This document shows, in pieces, positions 1 to 9,351 of a DNA stretch of 64,000 nucleotides (position 1 is the stretch's first letter; every line of letters begins with the position of its first letter). The stretch is taken from the NCBI RefSeq assembly GCF_014648435.1, contig NZ_BMRC01000005.1:186001-250000 (forward strand). The letters run 5' to 3'. Both the position numbers and the translations under genes were made by a program. Source of the stretch: Nonomuraea spiralis (GTDB taxonomy: Bacteria; Actinomycetota; Actinomycetes; Streptosporangiales; Streptosporangiaceae). The notes below the pieces were generated by a model. It saw only the letters and a program-made list of their open reading frames with translations. It ran no database searches and was not told the origin of the DNA.

Positions 1-1
1 G

Positions 2-181
2 CCCCGGCTGTCAACGGTGGACGCGCCCGCCCGGGTCGCCGTGGCCGAGCTCGGCGACGGCGCGCCGCAGCGCCGGGTGGGCTATGTGACCACCCGGGAG
101 CTGACCGGCTCGGCCCTCGTCCGCGACCTGCTCGGGGAGCTCAGGACCATGTGGGGCCCCGGGGTCTCAGCTCTCCATTGA
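2..181 (+). CDS. C-terminal end of a LysR-type regulator (partial)
   Basis: The window opens inside a reading frame that runs 59 codons to a TGA. The peptide contains RRVGYVTTRELTGSALVRDL, which resembles the last strand and helix of the effector-binding domain of LysR regulators (a 'GYVTTPE..ASPLVRALL' pattern). The helix-turn-helix half lies outside the window, so the family call rests on this tail alone. Its last codons overlap the 3' end of the minus-strand DUF5946 gene by 15 bases, so the two genes converge with no terminator between them. Confidence 0.5.
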   Translation, partial: PRLSTVDAPARVAVAELGDGAPQRRVGYVTTRELTGSALVRDLLGELRTMWGPGVSALH

Positions 182-655
182 GAGCCAGGACTCCACCGTG
201 GCCCGGACGACGGCCTCGATGTGCTGCCCATAGGCGGCATGGCCGTCGGCGACGAAGCTGCCGTCCCTGACGGGCAGTCCGCTGAACGTGGCGCGGAAGT
301 CACGGGGAGGCCCGCCCGGCGGGAGCGGTTCGTAGGCCGCCAGCGGTTCCATGTCGTAGCCCGCGCGGCTCCCGTGCCTGTTGCGCGCGATCTGGTGGGC
401 GGCCGCGCGCAGCAGCGCGTCCAGCCCCTTGTCGAGGAGGAGCTGGAGTTGCCGGAACTGCCCGTCGAGGTACTTCTCATGACCTCGGTACGGATGTTGC
501 AGCAGGTACGCGCAGACCACGGGGGCGTGCCACCGGTACATCACGGGGTCGGCCTGCTCCTCGGACAGGATCGCGTGGTAGTAGTCCACGCACACGCCCA
601 GCGGGCCGGCCGCCGCGCCGCATTCGCACCGGACGGCGCCGGGGTTGTCTGCCAT
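167..655 (-). CDS. DUF5946 family protein
   Basis: A 162-residue protein that starts MADNPGAVRCECGAA. Near the N-terminus it has a CxCG pair and then a single Cys, followed by a conserved-looking helical stretch with YHA, EE and a histidine before VVCAYLLQHP. This cysteine plus 'Y..H....A..LQHP' pattern is typical of DUF5946, a family of unknown function. A longer frame reaches further upstream, but it is arginine-rich and has no ribosome site, so the ATG at MADNP is preferred. It is the last minus-strand gene after the GH20 gene, with a gap of about 70 bases, and could be a weakly linked end of the glycan operon. Confidence 0.7.
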   Translation of the reverse strand: MADNPGAVRCECGAAAGPLGVCVDYYHAILSEEQADPVMYRWHAPVVCAYLLQHPYRGHEKYLDGQFRQLQLLLDKGLDALLRAAAHQIARNRHGSRAGYDMEPLAAYEPLPPGGPPRDFRATFSGLPVRDGSFVADGHAAYGQHIEAVVRATVESWLSMES

Positions 656-725
656 GACCCGCAAACCTAGAGGGCGGGCGGCGGCGTTGTCGACGCGATT
701 TCCGCCCCGGCCACCGATCCCGCGC

Positions 726-2129
726 TCACTGCGGCGGCGGCCCCGCCTCCCGGACGGCCCGCATGAACGCCGCGTACGGCATGCCACCCGCCCCACTCCA
801 CATCTTCTGGGCCAGGACGGCGAAGGTGGGCTCGACCAGGGCGCGTACGTCCTCCTCGGTGTAGGGCGCCGCGGTGATGTCGTTCCACACCGCCGACATG
901 GCGCCGAGCAGGTCCGGGTCGCCGGGTTCGACCCTCTGGCCGTCGGGGAAGACGTGCGGCGCCCAGTGGTCGTAGAGGTGTTCGCCGTCCAGGCCGCCCG
1001 GGTGGTAGTAGGTGGCGGCCGGGACGACGTAGAGCAGGCTGTCGCTGGTGTTGACGAAGGAGTAGCCGTCCCGCCTGGCCTCGTGGGGGCCGTACCAGAC
1101 GGTGGCCCAGCAGTTGATGACCACGTCGCGGTCGTAGCCCTCGGGGACGCCGCCCGCCATCCTGGTCAGGCTGCCCCAGGCGCGGGGGCGTTTGCCCAGG
1201 GCGCGCAGGTGGGCCGCCATCGTGTTGAAGAAGTCCTTGTAGCGGGGTTCGTCGGCGAGGTACTCGTCGGCGCCGAAGTGCGCGTGCGGGCCCCGGAACC
1301 AGGGGGTGAACTCGGTGAACAGATCCTTGACGAACTGCGTGGCCGCGGGCTTCGACAGGTCCAGGTGGTCGTCGCCCAGCCCGAGCGAGGGCCGGAACCG
1401 GACGAACGCCAGCGCGTGGGCGGGCGCGTCGATCTCGGGGACGAGCGTGACGCCGTTGGCCGCGGCCGTCTCCTCGAAGGAGTCCCAGTCGGCGCGGTCG
1501 TAGGCGCCGTCGGTGGAGGCGAGCCCGGCCAGCGCGGGGTCTTCGGGCACCAGCCGGAAGCCCGCCGGTACGTCCTGCCAGGTGCCCTCGGGGGCCAGGA
1601 AACCGTTGTCGTTGAGGTGGAGCTGCAGCTCGTTGAGCTTGAACCAGCCCATGAGGGCCAGGTGCTCGCGGATGAAGGCGGGGGTGAAGAAGCGGCGGCC
1701 CACGTCCAGCATGAAGGCCCGCACCGGGTAGTCCGGCCAGTCGGCGGCGGTGCCCAGCGGCAGGTCGGTGGTGGTGCGCAGGATCTGCAGCAGGCTGCGC
1801 GTGCCGTAGAACAGGCCGATGGGCGTGGGCGCGGAGATCCGCACCTGCCCGCCGGTGACGGCGAGCAGGTAGCCCTCCTCGGCGAAGCGGACGCCGCCCG
1901 CCTGGCCGTGGGGCGCGGGGTCGAGGGTCAGGACGATGTCGCCGTCGCGCGCCGGCCCGCCGGCCGCGGTGAGCGTCAGGCCGGCGACGTGCCCGATCTC
2001 CCTGACGAGGCGGTCACGCAGGACGGTGTCGTCGGCGACGACCCTGGCCAGGCTGCTCGCCGGGAGGAAACCGGTGCCGCCGTCCCACTGTTGCAGGCGG
2101 GGGATGACGACCGGTGCCGGGTTACCCAA
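726..2129 (-). CDS. Glycoside hydrolase family 20 beta-N-acetylhexosaminidase
   Basis: A 467-residue GH20-type exo-hydrolase, which removes terminal GlcNAc or GalNAc by substrate-assisted catalysis. An N-terminal GH20b-like domain (about residues 10-120) ends in the strand before YPVRAFMLDVGRRFFTP, the usual start of the TIM barrel. The catalytic Asp-Glu pair is visible in HFGADEY (about residues 287-288). The protein has no signal peptide, so it should act in the cytoplasm on imported oligosaccharides. Its start overlaps the end of the GH35 gene by 8 bases, which implies coupled translation as the last enzyme of the sugar operon. Family membership is firm; the exact linkage specificity is not visible. 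Confidence 0.88.
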   Translation of the reverse strand: MGNPAPVVIPRLQQWDGGTGFLPASSLARVVADDTVLRDRLVREIGHVAGLTLTAAGGPARDGDIVLTLDPAPHGQAGGVRFAEEGYLLAVTGGQVRISAPTPIGLFYGTRSLLQILRTTTDLPLGTAADWPDYPVRAFMLDVGRRFFTPAFIREHLALMGWFKLNELQLHLNDNGFLAPEGTWQDVPAGFRLVPEDPALAGLASTDGAYDRADWDSFEETAAANGVTLVPEIDAPAHALAFVRFRPSLGLGDDHLDLSKPAATQFVKDLFTEFTPWFRGPHAHFGADEYLADEPRYKDFFNTMAAHLRALGKRPRAWGSLTRMAGGVPEGYDRDVVINCWATVWYGPHEARRDGYSFVNTSDSLLYVVPAATYYHPGGLDGEHLYDHWAPHVFPDGQRVEPGDPDLLGAMSAVWNDITAAPYTEEDVRALVEPTFAVLAQKMWSGAGGMPYAAFMRAVREAGPPPQ

Positions 2130-3822
2130 GGTCGGCCTGCTCCCGGATCTCCACGACCGGCTGCCGGCAGCCGTCGAGTTCGAGCACGACGATCTCGTTG
2201 CCGCCCGCGCGCAGCAGCGGCCAGGGCAGGTAGAGGGTGCGCTGCGGCCCGCGGTCCCAGTAGCGGCCCAGGCAGAACCCGTTGACCCAGACGTAGCCCT
2301 TCGTCCAGCCGGGCAGGGCGAGGTAGGCGTCGCGCGGCTCGGCCACGGTGAGCGTGCCGCGGTGGAAGACGGGCCCGGTCGTGGCGCCCGTACGACCCCA
2401 CGGAAGCCCGGACACGTCCTCCAGCGGGATGGGCACGGCCTCCCAGTCGTGGACGTACTGCCGTTCGTGCCGCACGCCGCCGGCGATGCCCTTGCGGTCG
2501 CCCAGCCGGGGGCCGTAGTTGACCCGGCCCATCGACTCGACCAGCAGCTCGACGACCGCCGACGGGCCGGGCACCGCGACGGGCACGCCGGTCAGCCGGT
2601 CCCGTTCGAGGACCGCGACGGGCTCGCCGTCGACGAACAGGTGGGCCCGGTCGGCCAGCCCGTCCACGCACAGCTCGTACGGCCGCCGCGGCCCCTGGAG
2701 GGTGGCCCGGTAGAGCACCAGGCCGTGGGGCAGCCCGAGCTCCTCGAAGGTCGGCGGCTGGGCCGAGCGGACCGCGGTCTCCGGGAGCGCGTCGAACAGC
2801 CGCAGCGACTGCGTCAGCTCGACCGTGCCGGGCGGGAGCGTCGGCGGCAGCGGCTCCGGCTCGGGCACCGGGCGTTCCTGATGGGCGGCCAGCACCTTCC
2901 TGAACGCCCAGAACTTCTCGGTCGGGGCGCCGCGCTCGTCGATCGCGGCGTCGTAGTCGTAGGAGGTGACGGTCGGCTGGTAGTCGCCGTCCTGGAGGTC
3001 GCCGCCCAGGTTGGCGCCGGCCCAGGTGCCGAAGTTGGTGCCGCCGTGCGCCATGTAGAGGTTGACCGAGGCGCCCGCGGCGAGCATGCGTTCCAGGAGG
3101 CCGGCGACCTCGGCGGCGTCCCTGGTGGTGTGGGTGTCGCCCCAGTGGTCGAACCAGCCGTTCCAGAACTCCATGCACGCCGGCGGGTCGCCGGGCCGGT
3201 GGCGGGCCAGCTCGGCGAAGGAGCCTTCGGGGTCGGAGCCGAAGTTCACCGTCGCGCGTACGCCGGGCAGGGTGCCGCCGGTCAGCATGTGGTCGATCGC
3301 GCCGTCGGAGGTGAACAGGGGCACGTCCAGGCCCCGTTCGCGCAGCCCGTCGGCCAGCCAGGTCAGGTAGCGGCGGTCGGAGCCGTAGGAGCCGTACTCG
3401 TTCTCGACCTGGACCATGCTCACGTTGCCGCCTCGGGTGACCTGCCGGTCGGCGACGATCGGGAGCACCTCGTCGAAGAAGCGCCCGACGTGGCCGAGGA
3501 AGGTCTCGTCGTGGCAGCGCAGCCGGGCCCCGCGGTCGGCGAGCAGCCACCAGGGCAGCCCGCCGTTGTCCCATTCGGCGCAGATGTACGGCCCCGGCCG
3601 GACGATCGCCGACAGTCCCTCCTCGGCCGCCAGGTCCAGGAAGCGGCCCAGGTCGGCCCGGCCGGTGAAGTCGAAGTGGCCGGGCCGCGGTTCGTGCAGG
3701 TTCCACGCGACGTAGGTCTCGACGGTGTCCAGGCCCATGGCCCGCAGCATGGCCAGGCGCTGCCGCCACTGCTCGGGAAGGACCCGGAAGTAGTGCATCG
3801 CTCCCGACAGCACCTGTGTCAT
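2122..3822 (-). CDS. Glycoside hydrolase family 35 beta-galactosidase
   Basis: A 566-residue GH35 enzyme, expected to release terminal beta-galactose. The barrel begins directly with LSGAMHYFRVLPEQWRQRL and continues through ETYVAWNLHEP and RPGPYICAEWDNGG, all signature stretches of the family. The acid/base glutamate is in VQVENEYG (about residue 139) and the nucleophile in CMEFWNGWFDHWG (about residue 216). The C-terminal part looks like the beta-sandwich domains of bacterial GH35 enzymes. With no signal peptide it is probably cytoplasmic. It sits between the secreted beta-helix protein and GH20, so this operon appears to take apart galactose- and hexosamine-containing glycans after uptake. 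Confidence 0.9.
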   Translation of the reverse strand: MTQVLSGAMHYFRVLPEQWRQRLAMLRAMGLDTVETYVAWNLHEPRPGHFDFTGRADLGRFLDLAAEEGLSAIVRPGPYICAEWDNGGLPWWLLADRGARLRCHDETFLGHVGRFFDEVLPIVADRQVTRGGNVSMVQVENEYGSYGSDRRYLTWLADGLRERGLDVPLFTSDGAIDHMLTGGTLPGVRATVNFGSDPEGSFAELARHRPGDPPACMEFWNGWFDHWGDTHTTRDAAEVAGLLERMLAAGASVNLYMAHGGTNFGTWAGANLGGDLQDGDYQPTVTSYDYDAAIDERGAPTEKFWAFRKVLAAHQERPVPEPEPLPPTLPPGTVELTQSLRLFDALPETAVRSAQPPTFEELGLPHGLVLYRATLQGPRRPYELCVDGLADRAHLFVDGEPVAVLERDRLTGVPVAVPGPSAVVELLVESMGRVNYGPRLGDRKGIAGGVRHERQYVHDWEAVPIPLEDVSGLPWGRTGATTGPVFHRGTLTVAEPRDAYLALPGWTKGYVWVNGFCLGRYWDRGPQRTLYLPWPLLRAGGNEIVVLELDGCRQPVVEIREQADLG

Positions 3823-3842
3823 GCCTCATTCTCCTGATCTGG

Positions 3843-6212
3843 TCAGCGGGTGGCGATCTCGTAGAGGGCGAGGTTGCCCCATTCGAGGTTCGCCTTGTGG
3901 ACGATCAGCCGGATCCTGTCGGTGGACACCGGCGCGGGCAGCCGCATCGTGCTGGTCTCGACGGTGGCGCTGCTGGAGGGCCAGTCGATGAGGTGGTGGT
4001 CGACCCGCGTCACCCAGGCGGCGCCGTCCCAGGTCTGCAGCGACACGTCCGTGACGCCCTGGCCCTTGGCCCAGGCGGTGTGCAGGGTGACCTCGGAGAT
4101 GTCACGCGGCGCGCGGTAGTCGACGGTGATGTCGCCGGGGAAGGTGACCCCGGTCGCGGCCGAGGCCCACGGCGTGCCGGGGTCGCCGTCGATCAGGTTG
4201 TCCAGCGCCGAGGCCGACGGGAACGACGTGGTGACCACGGGAGCGCCGCCGGGCGGCAGGTAGGGGCCGGTGGCGGCGGGCACGCCCAGGCGTACCTCGT
4301 CGATCTGGATGCGGCCCTGGCCGGTGACGACCAGGCGTACCCGGCGCGTGGTGACCTCGGCGGGGAGCGTGGCCGCGCCCTTGACGCCGGTCGCCCTGGT
4401 CTGCCAGGTGGTGCCGTCCTCGGAGGTCTGGACGTCGTACACGATGTCCGGCGAGCCGGTCAGCTCGACGGTGCTGAAGGTGCGGTCGAGTGCGTACGTC
4501 AGGTCGACGGTGCCGGGGAAACGCGGCTTGGGGACGCTTCGCCAGGACGTGGCGGGGTCGCGGTCGGCCAGCCGCTCCAGGTGCCCCTTGGGCGTGAACG
4601 TGCTGCTCACCCGGGGCGGCGGGACGGCCCGCTGGTAGGCGCCGAGGTCGGGGGCCGCGTCGGGGACGGGCGTACCGGCCAGGTCGGTGCCGGCGGGCAC
4701 GCTCACGCCCAGGTCGAACACCGCCGAGCCGTCCAGCGGCCGGTAGCCGGGCAGGCCGCCGGTGCCGGGCGAGGCCAGCCTGGGATCGGCCACGATCGCC
4801 TTGTGGTCCGGGCCCGTCGGCGGCTGAGGTGTGCCCCAGTAGAGGTTGTGGTCGTAGATCGCGCCGTTCTTGCCGTCGAACCCGGCGCCGGCCGTGTTGA
4901 GGAACACGTTGTCGCGCACCTTGACGCCGGCGGCGTCGTTGTAGATCCGCACGACCTTGCCCAGGGGGTAGCGGCCGGCGCCGGCCAGCGGCGGCTTGAC
5001 CTCGACCACCCGGCCGTCGGCGTAGACGGTGTTGTTGTGGATGTCGGTGCCCTGGGTGGCGGTGGACAGGCCGAAGACCTCGTAGCCGTCGCTCTCGCTG
5101 ACGTTGTGGCGGACCACGGTGTCGCGGGTGGGCGCGCCGGCGAAGGAGACGGCGATGAAGAAGCCGCCGTCGTTGTGGTGGCTGTAGTTGTACTGCACGA
5201 GGCTGCGGTTGTTGTCGGCGTCGGAGTCGAAGCCGTGCCCGTCGGAGCCGGGGCCGTTGAACCCGGTGCCGCTGACCTCGTTGCGCTGGACGACGAGATC
5301 GTCGTTGCCCTGCCACCAGATGCCGACGTTGCCGCCGGTCGTCTTGGTACGGCCGGTCACCGCCCGCTCGACCTTGTTGCCCTCGACCAGGGCGCCCTTG
5401 GTGTGCATCGGGGTGATGCCGCCGCCGGTCACGTCATGGACGCGGTTGCCGCGGATGGCGACGCCGGTGCTCGGCGTCCAGGTGGACACCTCGCTGTCGG
5501 GGATGCCGGTCTCGGCCGGGTAGAGGCTGGTCATGCCGTTGCGGCGGGACCAGGTGGACCACATGATGATCCCGTACGAGCCGATCTCGGAGATCTCGTT
5601 GTTCTCGATGACGAGCCGGTCGAAGAAGGTCGGCGTGCGGTTGCCCCTGATCGAGACGAGCAGGCCGGCGGTGGCGACGCTGTGGCCGCCGGCGCCGTCC
5701 ACGTCGTGGATGCTCAGGTTGCGCAGGGTGACGTTCGCCAGCCTGCCGGAGTCCTTGGCGGACAGGTTGACGCCGGTGCGGTAGACGGCCTGGCCGTCGG
5801 TGTTGGTCACCTGGAGGCCGTCGACGACGAAGTCGTGCACGTCGCTGATCGTGACCGCGGCGCCGGTGAGCCCGCCGCCCTCGATGAGCGGTTTGGCGCC
5901 CTGGCCGTAGGAGCCGACCGTGGCCGGGTTGCCGGGTGTGCCGGCGCCCTTCAGGGTGAGCCGGCCGCTCCAGCGCTGCCCGGCCTTGAACAGCAGGCGG
6001 TCGCCGGGGCCCAGCGCCAGGTCGCCGGCCTTGTCCAGGCTGCGCCAGGCGGTGGCCGGGCTCGATCCGTCGGCGGCGTCGTTCCCGGCCGTGGCGTCCA
6101 CGTAGTAGGTGGTGCCGGTGGCGGCCTGGGCCGAGGGGGCGGCCAGGAGTCCGGCCAGTAAGGCCGACGCGGTGACGATGACACGCAAGGGGGTGCGTCC
6201 TTTCCAGGTCAT
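3843..6212 (-). CDS. Secreted right-handed beta-helix protein with two C-terminal discoidin-like domains
   Basis: A 789-residue exported protein. Residues 1-31 form a signal peptide (KGRTPLR, a hydrophobic run, then APSAQA). The mature part opens with YYVDATAGNDAADGSS..AW, the usual entry to a pectate-lyase-like or parallel beta-helix fold, followed by many repeated Asn-rich turns (IENNEI, IRGNRV, VQRNEV). Two tandem F5/8-type C (discoidin) segments fill about residues 530-789, each with DGDP..W or DRDPATSW. It may cleave or bind a polysaccharide at the cell surface. Its ATG overlaps the TGA of the permease gene (ATGA). A broken copy of its last domain lies beyond the ROK gene. Confidence 0.8.
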   Translation of the reverse strand: MTWKGRTPLRVIVTASALLAGLLAAPSAQAATGTTYYVDATAGNDAADGSSPATAWRSLDKAGDLALGPGDRLLFKAGQRWSGRLTLKGAGTPGNPATVGSYGQGAKPLIEGGGLTGAAVTISDVHDFVVDGLQVTNTDGQAVYRTGVNLSAKDSGRLANVTLRNLSIHDVDGAGGHSVATAGLLVSIRGNRTPTFFDRLVIENNEISEIGSYGIIMWSTWSRRNGMTSLYPAETGIPDSEVSTWTPSTGVAIRGNRVHDVTGGGITPMHTKGALVEGNKVERAVTGRTKTTGGNVGIWWQGNDDLVVQRNEVSGTGFNGPGSDGHGFDSDADNNRSLVQYNYSHHNDGGFFIAVSFAGAPTRDTVVRHNVSESDGYEVFGLSTATQGTDIHNNTVYADGRVVEVKPPLAGAGRYPLGKVVRIYNDAAGVKVRDNVFLNTAGAGFDGKNGAIYDHNLYWGTPQPPTGPDHKAIVADPRLASPGTGGLPGYRPLDGSAVFDLGVSVPAGTDLAGTPVPDAAPDLGAYQRAVPPPRVSSTFTPKGHLERLADRDPATSWRSVPKPRFPGTVDLTYALDRTFSTVELTGSPDIVYDVQTSEDGTTWQTRATGVKGAATLPAEVTTRRVRLVVTGQGRIQIDEVRLGVPAATGPYLPPGGAPVVTTSFPSASALDNLIDGDPGTPWASAATGVTFPGDITVDYRAPRDISEVTLHTAWAKGQGVTDVSLQTWDGAAWVTRVDHHLIDWPSSSATVETSTMRLPAPVSTDRIRLIVHKANLEWGNLALYEIATR

Positions 6213-7102
6213 TTGCCGATCCCGGCCGTCATGCCTTCGACGACCCGGCGGCCGAGCCAGATGTAGAGGATGACCATCGGGTAGATGAGGATCACGATCC
6301 CGGCGAACAGGCCGCCCCAGTCGGAGCTGTACTGCATGGTCGAGTACAGGTTGAGCAGGGCCGCGGGCAGCGTGCGCTCCTCGGGCAGCGGGGTGATGAG
6401 CAGGACCAGCAGGGTGGAGTTCCACAGGCCGATCACGTTGAGCACGAGCACGGTGGTCAGCCCGGGCCGGGCCAGCGGCGCGATGACGCGGACGAACGCC
6501 GTCAGCGGCCCGGCGCCGTCGAGTTCGGCGGCCTCCTCGACCTCCTTGGGCAGCGACCGGAAGTAGCCGGTCAGGACGAACACCGCGAACGGCAGCGACA
6601 GCACGACCTCGAACACCAGCAGCGTGATGCGGTTGTCCCACCAGCCGGTGACCCAGTCCACCATGAACGTGTAGACCGACAGCTTGGCCACCACGATCGG
6701 GATGGCCATGGTCTGCAGCGGGATGCTGAGCCCGGCGGCGAAGAACCCGGTGATCGGGCCGGCGATCCGCCGAGACGAGCGCGACAGCGCGTAGGCGGCG
6801 GGCGCCGCGATCACGACGATGAGCAACGAGCCGAGCGCGGTCAGCACGACGCTGTTGAGCGCGGCGATCGAGAACTGGCCGGCCTGCCAGGCCGAGTCGT
6901 AGTTCTCCCACGCGGCCGAGGCGGGCAGCGAGAACGGGGAGAGCCACACCTCGCCGGAGGTCTTCAGCGACTGCAGGCCGACCCAGCCGACCAGGGCCAG
7001 GTTGAAGACCACCCAGGCCCACAGGGCGACGGCCGTCAGGCGGGGCAGCAGGAGGTCGCCCACCAGCCGGGCCAGGGGACGCCTCACCGGGACGGTCGTC
7101 AT
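6209..7102 (-). CDS. Sugar ABC transporter permease (MalG/UgpE type)
   Basis: A 297-residue inner-membrane subunit of a carbohydrate importer with about six transmembrane helices. The cytoplasmic EAA loop reads EEAAELDGAGPLTAFVRVI APLARPGL, the contact for the ATPase. The start MTTVPVRRP is set by an ATGA overlap with the gene upstream, and its stop again overlaps the next start. No ATP-binding gene lies in the operon. In actinomycetes such importers usually share one MsiK-type ATPase encoded elsewhere, and that is the likely case here. Confidence 0.88.
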   Translation of the reverse strand: MTTVPVRRPLARLVGDLLLPRLTAVALWAWVVFNLALVGWVGLQSLKTSGEVWLSPFSLPASAAWENYDSAWQAGQFSIAALNSVVLTALGSLLIVVIAAPAAYALSRSSRRIAGPITGFFAAGLSIPLQTMAIPIVVAKLSVYTFMVDWVTGWWDNRITLLVFEVVLSLPFAVFVLTGYFRSLPKEVEEAAELDGAGPLTAFVRVIAPLARPGLTTVLVLNVIGLWNSTLLVLLITPLPEERTLPAALLNLYSTMQYSSDWGGLFAGIVILIYPMVILYIWLGRRVVEGMTAGIGK

Positions 7103-8049
7103 GACAGCTCCACGCTCTCTCGGCGGGTGATGCGGCGTACCAGGACGATGAGCACGATGGTGATCAGGGTCACCACCACGCCCATGGCGGCGCCGGAGCC
7201 CAGTTCGGGCACGCCGCCCCCGGTGATCACTGTGTACTGCTGCACGGCCACGGTCCTGGCCTGCAGCGGCGGGGCGCCGGGCGTGCCGCCGGTGGTGAAG
7301 GCGATCACGATCTCGAACACCTTGAGGCTGTTGACCACCCACAACACGGCGGCGACGGCGAACACGTCCCAGGTGAGCGGCAGCGTGATGTGGCGGAACT
7401 GCTCCCACTTGGTCGCGCCGCCCAGGACGGCGTCCTCGTACAGGTGGGGCGGGATGCCGTCCACGGCCGACATCATCAGCGCGATGTAGAAGCCGGTGGA
7501 GGACCAGACCAGCCCGCCGATGATGCACTTGAGCACCAGGTCGGGGCCGAGCCAGGGGAGCCCGTCGATGCCGGCCCAGCCGAGGATCTGGTTGACGACG
7601 CCGCCGGGGTTGAGCAGGAACCCGACGGCGGCGCCGACCGCGATCGCCGAGATGATCATCGGGAGGAAGACGACGGACCGGATGAAGGCCCGTCCCTTCA
7701 GGTGGCGCAGCGCCATCATCGACAGGAACGTGATCCCGAAGACCAGTGCGCCGCCGGCGATCGCCAGGACGAACGTGTTGACGAACGACTGCGTGAACGC
7801 GCCGTTGCGCAGCAGCGCCTCGTAGTTGCGCAGGCCGCGCCACTCCATCTCGGCGCCGGGGCCGGCCCAGCGGTACAGGCTGACCCACACGCCGTAGAAG
7901 GAGGGCGCGACGAACAGCAGCGCGTAGAGCGCGAGGGCGGGCAGCAGGAAGGGCCAGAAGGCCCGTTCCCGCGCCGGCCGCAGAACCTTGCCGCGGTACG
8001 GATCCCGCGACGGGAGCGCCGTCTCCGCAACGAGGGAGCCGTATGCCAT
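7099..8049 (-). CDS. Sugar ABC transporter permease (MalF/UgpA type)
   Basis: A 316-residue membrane protein with a cytoplasmic N-terminus (about 28 residues) followed by six predicted helices, beginning FWPFLLPALALYALLFVAPSFYGVWVSLY-like. The EAA-type loop YEDAVLGGATKWEQFRHITLPL is well conserved and should dock to an ATPase. It pairs with the MalG-type permease immediately downstream (4-base overlap) and with the binding protein one base upstream. Together they form the membrane pore for the oligosaccharide handled by the operon. The substrate cannot be read from the sequence. Confidence 0.88.
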   Translation of the reverse strand: MAYGSLVAETALPSRDPYRGKVLRPARERAFWPFLLPALALYALLFVAPSFYGVWVSLYRWAGPGAEMEWRGLRNYEALLRNGAFTQSFVNTFVLAIAGGALVFGITFLSMMALRHLKGRAFIRSVVFLPMIISAIAVGAAVGFLLNPGGVVNQILGWAGIDGLPWLGPDLVLKCIIGGLVWSSTGFYIALMMSAVDGIPPHLYEDAVLGGATKWEQFRHITLPLTWDVFAVAAVLWVVNSLKVFEIVIAFTTGGTPGAPPLQARTVAVQQYTVITGGGVPELGSGAAMGVVVTLITIVLIVLVRRITRRESVELS

Positions 8050-8050
8050 G

Positions 8051-9346
8051 TCAGCCCTTGGTCGCGAGGTAGTCGGCGGTCTTCTTCTTGCCCTGCGCGA
8101 CGAACTGGGCGGCGTCGATCTTGCCCGCCAGGAGCTGGTCGTCCAGGGGCAGCAGGAGGTCGACCCAGTACGCCTTGTCGGCCGCGAGGGTGTCGTAGGT
8201 CTTGTGCACCGCGGGGGCCTCGGCGATCGCCTTCTGGACGTCGGCGAGGAAGTCGGGGGCGGGGATGTCGGGGCGCGAGGGGATGTTCAGCGCCTCGGTG
8301 GAGATGCGGCTCAGGTACTTGCTCTGCAGCGCGAAGGCCAGGAACTCCTTGGCCGTCTGGACGTTCTTGCCCTTGACGTTGACGCCCCAGCCGAGCGCGC
8401 CGACCTCGACGGAGTCCTTGCCGCCGGCCGGGAGCTGGAAGGAGCGGATCTTGGCGCCGGGCGGGGTCTTCGTCTTGACCTCGCTGGCCAGCCAGGTGCC
8501 GTTGATGTTCAGGCTGGAGTTGCCCTGCGCCCAGTCGTCCTGCGCGGCCGGGTACTTGGTGGCCATGTGGTCCTTCTGGAAGTAGCCGCCCTTGGTCAGC
8601 TGCTCGACCTGCTTGGCGGCGGCCAGCACCTCGGGCTTGTCCCAGGCGGCGGCGTCCTTGGACAGGGCCAGCAGGCTGCCTGCGCCGTTCGCGCGGACCA
8701 GGGCCGAGTAGAACCAGTAGACGTTGTAGAACGGGATGGTGCCGTCCTGGCCGATGGCGGTCCGGCCGGCGGCCTTCTCCTTGTCGAGGAAGGCGATCAG
8801 GTCCGCCCAGCTGCGCGGCGGGGTGGTGCCGAGGTCGGGGTGCTTGGCGGCGTCGTACCAGACGGCGGTGGAGATCACGGTGTGGGGGAGGATGCCCATC
8901 CCCTTGTCGTCGGAGGCGGCCTGCCTGACCGAGTCGGGCAGCACGTCGCCGACGGTCTTGCCCTCGCCGGGCACCTGCGCCGTGAGCACGTCCTCCAGCG
9001 GGGCGGCCAGGTTCTGGGCGCGCCAGCCGGGCAGGTTGTCGGTCGCGGCGTCGAACAGGTCGGGGCCCTGTCCGGCGGCCATCTCGGTGGGCAGGTTCTC
9101 GGTGCCCTTACGGCCGACGAACTTCGCGTCCACCTTGACGTTGTTCTGCTTGGCGAAGTCGTCCAGAATCGCCTTGAAGATCTTGGCCTGTGGTTCCTGC
9201 TCGCCCCAGGAGGAGCGGTAGACCAGGGACTTCTGCTCGGGCTGCCCGGCCGGGGCGCCGCTGTTCTTGGTGCCGCACGCGGCCACGCCGAACGCCAGCG
9301 CGCCGACCGCCACCAGTGCGGTCGTCCGGGAGAGGACGTTGGTCAT
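8051..9346 (-). CDS. Extracellular sugar-binding lipoprotein of the ABC importer
   Basis: A 431-residue family-1 solute-binding protein. The N-terminus has a hydrophobic signal ending in GVAACG, a lipobox, so the mature protein should be a lipoprotein attached through Cys. The body shows the usual features of the family (FVGRKGTENLPTEMAAGQGPDLFDA, INGTWLASEV). Two starts compete. The GTG 9 bases upstream would overlap the previous stop as GTGA but has no ribosome site, while the ATG used here has GAAAGG 8 bases ahead. It captures the substrate outside the cell for the two permeases that follow. Confidence 0.88.
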   Translation of the reverse strand: MTNVLSRTTALVAVGALAFGVAACGTKNSGAPAGQPEQKSLVYRSSWGEQEPQAKIFKAILDDFAKQNNVKVDAKFVGRKGTENLPTEMAAGQGPDLFDAATDNLPGWRAQNLAAPLEDVLTAQVPGEGKTVGDVLPDSVRQAASDDKGMGILPHTVISTAVWYDAAKHPDLGTTPPRSWADLIAFLDKEKAAGRTAIGQDGTIPFYNVYWFYSALVRANGAGSLLALSKDAAAWDKPEVLAAAKQVEQLTKGGYFQKDHMATKYPAAQDDWAQGNSSLNINGTWLASEVKTKTPPGAKIRSFQLPAGGKDSVEVGALGWGVNVKGKNVQTAKEFLAFALQSKYLSRISTEALNIPSRPDIPAPDFLADVQKAIAEAPAVHKTYDTLAADKAYWVDLLLPLDDQLLAGKIDAAQFVAQGKKKTADYLATKG

Positions 9347-9351
9347 GGTTG

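Noticed and set aside
645-2285. Long plus-strand frame of 546 codons opposite GH20
   Set aside because: The protein is low-complexity (Val/Gly/Arg-rich) and lies exactly opposite a well-supported GH20 gene; in very GC-rich DNA the antisense frame often lacks stops.
1936-6161. Two long plus-strand frames (633 and 781 codons) opposite the GH35 and beta-helix genes
   Set aside because: They are compositional shadows with no domain signature and no ribosome site, and they overlap firm genes fully.
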